NCBI GenBank assembly: GCA_900318685.1
Contig: ONLL01000030.1
Coordinates: 1 to 64,000 of the forward strand
Length of the DNA stretch: 64,000 bases
Direction: 5' to 3'
Source: an uncultured Prevotellaceae bacterium
GTDB lineage: Bacteria > Bacteroidota > Bacteroidia > Bacteroidales > Bacteroidaceae
Shown: positions 58,054-64,000 of the stretch, piece by piece
How the letters are laid out: every line of letters starts with the position of its first letter
Numbering within the stretch: the stretch's first letter is position 1
Program-made: the position numbers and the translations under genes
The notes under the pieces: model-generated
Told to the model about the DNA's origin: nothing
The model's database searches: none
What the model saw: only the letters and a program-made list of their open reading frames with translations

Positions 58054-61000
58054 ATGAAGAAACTATTACTTTCAACACTGCTCGTGGCCGTTATGATGCC
58101 CATGAGCATGAGCGCCCAAAAAGAGGGCAAGGCCATTCTGAAGAATGTGGCCAGTGGGCTCTATTGGGGTGCAGCTAACAACTGGGGCACACATGCTTCG
58201 CTGATGCCTGCCTCTGAATTTCAGACGTTGCATTTGCAGCCTGACGGAACCTACACAATGGAGACGCAGGTGAGCAATGGTAGAGGTAGCTTCTACTTCG
58301 CTGGCGACTATATGGACGGCGGTGCAACGAAGCTAACTATCACGAAGAGTGGCGACTACTATACCGTGGCTAATGCCAATGGCGAGTTTTTCGGAAACTC
58401 TACTGACCTGGAAGCTGACGGTGATCACTCCTTGAAAATTCCTGGCACCTATATCTTGGGTAAGAACAAGAGTGGAGACGATGCTCTGTGGCAGATTATT
58501 TTTGAAGATGAGTGGAATGATTATCTGGCATCAGCATCAGAAAACAATCCTATTGAGGCTACGTTTTTGGTGAAGAATCCCAATTTTGGACGCAACAACC
58601 GTAATGTTGCCCAAGGTAATGATCCCGTGGGAGCAGCCTGGACAATGCAATCCAGCAACCAGAACCTAAGTGGTGGACATGACGGTAACCGTTGTGCTGA
58701 GTCATGGCGTGCAGCTTTTACTTTGAGTCAGGATATTGAACTTCCAAATGGAGTCTATGTTCTGAGAGCACAGGCTGCTTTGACCGACTACACCAATGCT
58801 TATGACGGCAGGGATTATCCTGTAGTCTATGCGAACGATGAGACTAGACCATTTAAGGAAATGGTTGCTTCTGATCGAGGAACAAGTATGGCGCAGCTCT
58901 CAAGGGCTTTCTCAGTAGGTCAATATGAGACAATTTCTGTCGTAGTTGCTGTCACTGAAGGAAAGCTCACCATTGGTGTTAAGGGCACACGTACTGATAC
59001 CTGGTGTATCTGGGATAATTTCCGCCTTTCTTACTATGGTGCCACTGCTGATGTGGAAACTGTGAAGAAAAGTGTGCTTGCTGAGTCACTTCAGGAGTTA
59101 ATCGATAAGGCAAAGGCCTTGTTGCCAACTGCTGAGGGCTCTATTGGCAACCAGCTTTCAAACGCTATTTCTCAAGGAGAACTAGCTAGTACGTCTAGTG
59201 AGATGGAGAGTGCTATCGCAAACCTTGAAGAAGTTATAAGGTTGTCTTCATATTATGTCACTATCAAAGATCGCCTTGCCAAAATGAAGGAGTTAATTGA
59301 TGCTACCAACGTCTATACTGAGGAAGCATATAATACCTATTATGCAGAGCCTTATAATAAGTATTATAACTCTGTTTTGACTAAAGATGAAGTTATTGAA
59401 CTAATGAATTCTCTTCAGGATCCTCTTGCTGTGGCTGGATGGCATGATCGTGGCCTGAAGGTTGATAATTTCTTGCTAAGTGCATGGGATACTGATCCCG
59501 ATTATCCAGATAATAATCCTTATTACATTAACACATGGTCAACAGAGGGTGTTGAAGGATCAAATAATTATATGGGTGCCGAATTTGGTGTTCCTTTCTT
59601 CGAATATTGGGTACCAGATGGTAATAAGTTGTCCGAAAGGTCTTTGACTGCAACTCTGGAAAAATATCTGGATGGCGATCAGTTTGTTGAGCTCAAAGAT
59701 GGAGAATATAAGGTTCGTGCATGGGTTCGCGTTCTTATGAATGCAGGAGCCGATCATCCTTATGGTATTACTCTTACGGCAAACGATGGTGAGCCCGTTG
59801 ATGTATGCGCTGGAGCTCAGGTGGGTAGTAGTTTGTTCTATATGGACACCTTCGAGGCTATTGGTAAGGTTGAAGGCGGCAAGCTGACCATTAAATTCAA
59901 CATAGCAGCCGACAATAATGTCAGCTGGTTGTCATTCAAGGATGTAATGATCGAGGCACCGGCTCCTGATGTGGCCATCACAAGCCTTAGTGTGACTCCG
60001 CAGCCTGTGCTTATCAATGATGAAACAAAGAGCTTTGATGTGAATCTTACGGTTCAGAATCTTGGTAATGAAGCTGCTCAAAATGTTGTTATCAAGCTTT
60101 CTGATGGTAAGGGTTGGTCAGTCACTTATCCGAGCACATCTGATGCTACCTCTGGGGCAGCAGGTTCAGAAGCATTGACACTTGAGGCTGGTGAAGAATT
60201 GGCAATTACATTTACCTATGATCAGGAGTTGACACCTGGCTCTGTGTCTTTGAGAGCAGAAATCTCTGCTGATGGCGAAAAGAACATTGACAATAATTCT
60301 AGCAGCACTAGCGTGAGATTGGTGATGGACGGCTCCGACATGACTATCACTAATGTGGAAGCTCCTAAGAGCCTGCTTATAGCAGAGGGTGAGGAGTCTG
60401 TCAGTGGCACCATCAAGGTGACCGTGAAGAATCTTGGCACTCAGACCGCTGAGGGTGTCAGCGTAGTGCTGAACGTCAATGGTGAGAAGTATGCTGCTTC
60501 TGCGCCCATCACTGTGGAAGCTGGTAAGGAAGAAGTAGTAGAGATCGAGTTCTCCTCTAGCAAGTCTGGCGAATACACCCTCACTGCTGAGGTGATCTCC
60601 GATGCTGATGTCGACGAGGAGAACAACCTGTGGGCCGACGAGATTGTCATCAAGGTGAAGAATCAGGGTGAGCTTACTGCTGGTCTTGACCTGTCCATTG
60701 AGAACATAGATGTTCCTGAGATGTCCGATGGCGCTATCCGCGTGAACGACGAGGAAGGTGGCTACACTGTGAACGTCTCTGTCTACAACAATGGTACTGA
60801 AGATGCTGAGAATGTCGTTGTGAAGCTCTTCATCGATGGTGAGGAGTTTGCTGCCAATGCCGACGTTGAAGGCTTCGAGACTCTGAATCTGGCATCTGCC
60901 GAGATGGTTGAGATACCGTTCTTCGTGGAGAATCCTGAGTTTACCGATGTTGAGATCTATGCCGAGGTGATTGCTGAGGGCGATGTCGATGAGTCGAATA

Positions 61001-61539
61001 ATGTTTCTGAGACCATCACCGCTGGTGTCAAATACGAAGGCATCGACGTGGCTCTGCTCGACGTCATCTATCCTGAGGCTATCTCTGTGGATAGTGAGGA
61101 TGATGCTATCGTCACCGTTATGGTGAAGAACATTAGTGAGGACAGCCGTGTCACCGACGACAAGTTACTTAAGGCTGAGAACATCGTGGTACACCTCTAC
61201 ATCGATGGTGTGGAAGTGGCTACGAGCAAACCATTCAGCCTCTACAAGGGCGCTGACGCTCACGCTTACCTGGCTATCGACCGCAATTACCTCACTAGCG
61301 AGAAAGTCATTCTTACTGCTCGTGTGACCGCCGACAAGGATGGCAACGAGTCGAACGACTGGTCAGAGGAGCTCCCGATTCAGGTTAGTGGTGTTGTTAC
61401 TGGCATCGACAGCATCCTGGCTCGCTTCGGACAGAATGCACAGGTCTACACCCTCGATGGTAAGAAGGTCGACCTCTCCAGCGGCATGCTGAAGAAGGGT
61501 CTCTACATCATCAACGGTAAGAAGACTGCCATTAAGTAA
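58054..61539 (+). CDS. Large secreted protein with CARDB-type repeats and shared C-terminal tail
   Basis: A 1161-residue exported protein (signal peptide to about 21, SMSAQ). Residues about 25-340 include two beta domains, the second resembling a carbohydrate-binding module (VKNPNFGRNNRN to DNFRLSYYG). A helical region (about 345-460) follows, then another beta domain (about 470-635). From about 640 to 1110 there are four CARDB-like repeats (DVNLTVQNLGNEAAQNVVIKL, KVTVKNLGTQTAEGVSVVLN, NVSVYNNGTEDAENVVVKLF, TVMVKNISEDSRV). The last about 35 residues are the shared tail (VYTLDGKKVD to NGKKTAIK). The middle is clearly more AT-rich than the repeats. Function unknown; a surface or extracellular adhesion or binding role is inferred. 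Confidence 0.8.
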   Translation: MKKLLLSTLLVAVMMPMSMSAQKEGKAILKNVASGLYWGAANNWGTHASLMPASEFQTLHLQPDGTYTMETQVSNGRGSFYFAGDYMDGGATKLTITKSGDYYTVANANGEFFGNSTDLEADGDHSLKIPGTYILGKNKSGDDALWQIIFEDEWNDYLASASENNPIEATFLVKNPNFGRNNRNVAQGNDPVGAAWTMQSSNQNLSGGHDGNRCAESWRAAFTLSQDIELPNGVYVLRAQAALTDYTNAYDGRDYPVVYANDETRPFKEMVASDRGTSMAQLSRAFSVGQYETISVVVAVTEGKLTIGVKGTRTDTWCIWDNFRLSYYGATADVETVKKSVLAESLQELIDKAKALLPTAEGSIGNQLSNAISQGELASTSSEMESAIANLEEVIRLSSYYVTIKDRLAKMKELIDATNVYTEEAYNTYYAEPYNKYYNSVLTKDEVIELMNSLQDPLAVAGWHDRGLKVDNFLLSAWDTDPDYPDNNPYYINTWSTEGVEGSNNYMGAEFGVPFFEYWVPDGNKLSERSLTATLEKYLDGDQFVELKDGEYKVRAWVRVLMNAGADHPYGITLTANDGEPVDVCAGAQVGSSLFYMDTFEAIGKVEGGKLTIKFNIAADNNVSWLSFKDVMIEAPAPDVAITSLSVTPQPVLINDETKSFDVNLTVQNLGNEAAQNVVIKLSDGKGWSVTYPSTSDATSGAAGSEALTLEAGEELAITFTYDQELTPGSVSLRAEISADGEKNIDNNSSSTSVRLVMDGSDMTITNVEAPKSLLIAEGEESVSGTIKVTVKNLGTQTAEGVSVVLNVNGEKYAASAPITVEAGKEEVVEIEFSSSKSGEYTLTAEVISDADVDEENNLWADEIVIKVKNQGELTAGLDLSIENIDVPEMSDGAIRVNDEEGGYTVNVSVYNNGTEDAENVVVKLFIDGEEFAANADVEGFETLNLASAEMVEIPFFVENPEFTDVEIYAEVIAEGDVDESNNVSETITAGVKYEGIDVALLDVIYPEAISVDSEDDAIVTVMVKNISEDSRVTDDKLLKAENIVVHLYIDGVEVATSKPFSLYKGADAHAYLAIDRNYLTSEKVILTARVTADKDGNESNDWSEELPIQVSGVVTGIDSILARFGQNAQVYTLDGKKVDLSSGMLKKGLYIINGKKTAIK

Positions 61540-61575
61540 ATAATAAGCCGAGCTTGCTCGGACTTCGAAAAACTT

Positions 61576-61623
61576 CCTTGCTTTGCCGACGGTGTCAAGC
61601 CGAAAGCAAAGCAAGGACTTTTT
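61576..61623 (+). terminator. Terminator between the CARDB gene and gyrB
   Basis: CCTTGCTTTGC (61576-61586) and GCAAAGCAAGG (61606-61616) arms, then ACTTTTT. Confidence 0.75.
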
Positions 61624-61658
61624 AACACATTTTATTCGTTTATTTCGAGGTTTTTTCG

Positions 61659-61666
61659 TACCTTTG
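61659..61666 (+). promoter_or_regulatory. Putative -7 box of gyrB
   Basis: TACCTTTG on the plus strand, 26 bases before the gyrB ATG. Confidence 0.65.
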
Positions 61667-61692
61667 CAGCCTATTAAGGACAATAGAATAAA

Positions 61693-63663
61693 ATGACTGA
61701 CGAACAGATTCAAAACGAGAACTACTCCGCGAGTAATATTCAGGTGCTCGAGGGACTGGAGGCCGTGCGTAAGCGTCCGGCCATGTATATTGGCGACATC
61801 AGTGAGAAGGGCCTTCACCACTTGGTGAACGAGACGGTGGACAACTCCATCGACGAGGCAATGGCTGGCTTCTGCACACATATCGAGGTAATCATTAACG
61901 AAGATAACTCCATAACCGTACAGGACAATGGTCGCGGTATCCCTGTCGACGAGCATGAGAAGATGCACAAATCAGCCCTCGAGGTGGTGATGACCGTGCT
62001 CCATGCCGGTGGTAAGTTCGACAAGGGCTCCTATAAGGTCTCTGGCGGACTGCATGGCGTGGGTGTCTCCTGCGTCAATGCCCTGTCGAAGCATATGCTC
62101 TCTCAGGTCTTCCGCGAAGGCAAGATCTATCAGCAGGAATATGAGAAGGGTATTCCTCTCTATCCCGTCAAGGTGGTGGGCGACACCGAGCTGCGTGGCA
62201 CACGTCAGCAGTTCTGGCCCGATGACACCATCTTCACCACTACCGAATACAAGTACGACACCATCGCCAAGCGCATGCGTGAGCTGGCTTACCTCAATGC
62301 CGGCATCACCATCACCCTCCGTGACATGCGTCCTGATGAGGAAGGCAAACTCAAGGAAGAGGTGTTCCACGCCAAAGACGGACTGAAGGAGTTCGTGCGT
62401 TACGTTGACCGCCATCGCACTCATCTTGTCGATGATGTCATCTACCTCAAAACTGAGAAGCAGGGCATTCCTATCGAGGTGGCAGTGATGTACAACACCG
62501 ACTATTCCGAGAACATCCACTCTTACGTGAACAATATTAATACGGTGGAGGGTGGAACACACCTCGCCGGCTTCCGTGCTGCCCTAACTCGCACCCTGAA
62601 GAAATATGCCGACAACGATCCGCAGATCTCGAAGCAAATTGAGAAGGCAAAGATCGAGATTGCGCCTGAGGACTTCCGCGAGGGACTCACTGCAGTTATC
62701 TCCATCAAGGTGGCAGAGCCCCAGTTTGAAGGACAGACCAAGACAAAACTTGGCAACTCCGAGGTGCAAGGTGCCGTCAACCAGGCTGTGGGCGAAGCTC
62801 TTACCAACTACCTCGAGGAGCATCCAAAGGAGGCTCGCCTTATCTGTGATAAGGTGGTGCTCGCCGCCACGGCACGAATTGCCGCCCGCAAGGCCCGTGA
62901 GAGCGTACAGCGCAAGAATCCCATGTCGGGAGGCGGACTGCCGGGTAAGTTGGCTGACTGTTCGAACAAAGACCCGAAGAACACTGAGATCTTCCTCGTT
63001 GAGGGCGACTCTGCAGGTGGCAGCGCTAAGCAGGGCCGTGACCGTCACTTCCAGGCGATTCTTCCTCTGCGCGGTAAGATCCTCAATGTCGAGAAGGTGC
63101 AGTGGCATCGTGTCTTCGAGGCTGAGTCGGTGATGAATATCATCCAGAGCATTGGCGTCCGCTTTGGCGTCGACGGCGAGGGCGATCGTGAGGCCAATAT
63201 CGATAAGCTTCGCTACGACAAGATTATCATCATGACCGATGCTGATGTCGACGGCTCGCACATCGACACCCTCATCATGACACTCTTCTACCGCTTCATG
63301 CCGCAGGTCATTCAGGGTGGACATCTCTACATCGCCACACCTCCTCTTTATAAATGCACATACAAGAAGGAGAGCCAGTATTGCTATACTGAGCAGGAGC
63401 GCAAGAACTTCATCGACACCTATGTTGCCGGCGATGAGAACAGTAATTTACTGCACACACAGCGCTACAAAGGTTTGGGAGAGATGAACCCTGAGCAGCT
63501 TTGGGAGACAACAATGAACCCCGAGAACCGACTGCTGAAGCAGGTCACCATCGAGAATGCCGCTGAGGCAGACGAGATATTCTCCATGCTCATGGGCGAC
63601 GATGTGGAGCCGCGCCGCGAGTTCATCGAGAAGAATGCTACCTACGCTAATATCGACGCGTAG
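61693..63663 (+). CDS. gyrB: DNA gyrase subunit B
   Basis: A 656-residue ATPase subunit of DNA gyrase, which introduces negative supercoils with GyrA in the cytoplasm. GHKL ATPase motifs are present: the metal-binding Asn in ETVDNSIDEA, DNGRGIPV, the lid GLHGVGVSCVNALS and the QTKTKLGN lysine. The TOPRIM domain follows with EGDSAGGSAKQGRDR and MTDADVDGSHI, and the C-terminal QRYKGLGEMNPEQLWETTM is conserved. Length is normal for the short Bacteroidota type. A ParE identity is less likely given the full gyrase-like signature motifs, but the two are hard to separate by eye. It is monocistronic between two terminators. Confidence 0.95.
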   Translation: MTDEQIQNENYSASNIQVLEGLEAVRKRPAMYIGDISEKGLHHLVNETVDNSIDEAMAGFCTHIEVIINEDNSITVQDNGRGIPVDEHEKMHKSALEVVMTVLHAGGKFDKGSYKVSGGLHGVGVSCVNALSKHMLSQVFREGKIYQQEYEKGIPLYPVKVVGDTELRGTRQQFWPDDTIFTTTEYKYDTIAKRMRELAYLNAGITITLRDMRPDEEGKLKEEVFHAKDGLKEFVRYVDRHRTHLVDDVIYLKTEKQGIPIEVAVMYNTDYSENIHSYVNNINTVEGGTHLAGFRAALTRTLKKYADNDPQISKQIEKAKIEIAPEDFREGLTAVISIKVAEPQFEGQTKTKLGNSEVQGAVNQAVGEALTNYLEEHPKEARLICDKVVLAATARIAARKARESVQRKNPMSGGGLPGKLADCSNKDPKNTEIFLVEGDSAGGSAKQGRDRHFQAILPLRGKILNVEKVQWHRVFEAESVMNIIQSIGVRFGVDGEGDREANIDKLRYDKIIIMTDADVDGSHIDTLIMTLFYRFMPQVIQGGHLYIATPPLYKCTYKKESQYCYTEQERKNFIDTYVAGDENSNLLHTQRYKGLGEMNPEQLWETTMNPENRLLKQVTIENAAEADEIFSMLMGDDVEPRREFIEKNATYANIDA

Positions 63664-63676
63664 TGAATGATACAGA

Positions 63677-63706
63677 GGAGAGCACACAATGTTGTGCCCT
63701 CCTTTT
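63677..63706 (+). terminator. Terminator after gyrB
   Basis: GGAGAGCACA and TGTGCCCTCC arms (63677-63686, 63693-63702) followed by TTTT, 14 bases after the stop. Confidence 0.8.
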
Positions 63707-63761
63707 GCATAGATTTAATCAACGCCTATTTTTTTACTAACTCTATTTACTAACTTTACTT

Positions 63762-64000
63762 ATGAAAAAACTGCTACTTTTTGCCGTGAGTGCATTGTTG
63801 GCTATGCCCACAATGGCTCAGGAGGATGTAACTAACTACATCCAGAATGCAGGATTCGACGAGGACCTCACCTTTGAGGTTGACGGATCCATGAAGGAGG
63901 CTATCAGTACCACAACGTCGCTCAGCGAACGTAGCTGGGCTTACATTGCAGCTGACAGCACCGTCTATGCTCGTCCGAAGAGCACAAGCTCGCAGAACCG
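63762..64000 (+). CDS. Start of a secreted protein (cut by the window end)
   Basis: The first 79 codons are open to the window edge. The N-terminus MKKLLLFAVSALLAMPTMAQ is a signal peptide. NYIQNAGFDEDLTFEVDGSM follows, the start typical of the secreted carbohydrate-binding-like domains elsewhere in this window (compare ITNPSFEDG at 451). Product unknown. A TAACTTTA sequence lies just upstream of the ATG. Confidence 0.75.
   Translation, partial: MKKLLLFAVSALLAMPTMAQEDVTNYIQNAGFDEDLTFEVDGSMKEAISTTTSLSERSWAYIAADSTVYARPKSTSSQN

Overview
The window looks like a chromosomal segment of a Bacteroidales bacterium, most likely a gut or rumen Prevotella relative (Prevotellaceae). The grounds are the many TAnnTTTG-type -7 promoter boxes, few recognisable Shine-Dalgarno sites, DUF4248 and DUF4923 proteins, a three-gene fumarate reductase/succinate dehydrogenase operon, a propeller/Y_Y_Y/AraC sensor-regulator, and large secreted proteins ending in a short shared tail. 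I saw no phage, transposase, rRNA or CRISPR array. Species cannot be fixed from sequence reading alone.

Layout. 0-7.3 kb: a DUF4248 protein, a secreted dockerin-tailed zinc metallopeptidase, dxr and rseP; a 71-bp promoter segment is duplicated in front of the peptidase and dxr. 7.3-11.8 kb: adaptor and outer-membrane subunits of an efflux pump, a Crp/Fnr regulator and a YafQ-type toxin-antitoxin pair. 11.8-19.8 kb: three ECF sigma factor modules, each overlapping its membrane partner by a few bases; one partner carries TonB C-terminal and CarboxypepD_reg-like domains. 20.2-22.8 kb: an HU-like protein, a Fic protein and an exported protein. 22.9-31.9 kb: an ABC exporter (ATPase and two tandem FtsX/MacB-like permeases) next to a histidine kinase and a sigma54 enhancer-binding response regulator. 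31.9-49.1 kb: a membrane one-component AraC regulator facing a six-gene secreted glycan-degradation cluster (esterase, CE12-GH115 fusion, GH106 and a repeated novel module) without SusC/SusD. 49.1-52.7 kb: a pRiA4b ORF-3-like protein flanked by a 35-bp inverted repeat, small hypotheticals and a HepT/MntA pair. 52.7-64 kb: frdBAC, a DUF4923 lipoprotein, tRNA-Glu, rpsT, a large CARDB secreted protein, gyrB and the start of another secreted protein.

How it fits together. The most informative result is a regulatory circuit. Paired 16-bp palindromes (arms GTGCG and CGCAC around 4 bp, spaced 20-21 bp) occur upstream of the tolC-hlyD operon, of the permease/ATPase operon and of the response-regulator gene. 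The first two also have near-perfect sigma54 -24/-12 elements 54 bp downstream of the pairs. This links two operons 18 kb apart into one tripartite exporter under one two-component system. The genes of this circuit also carry most of a set of GC-rich palindromic elements that sit in frame inside coding sequence, like the Rickettsia palindromic elements.
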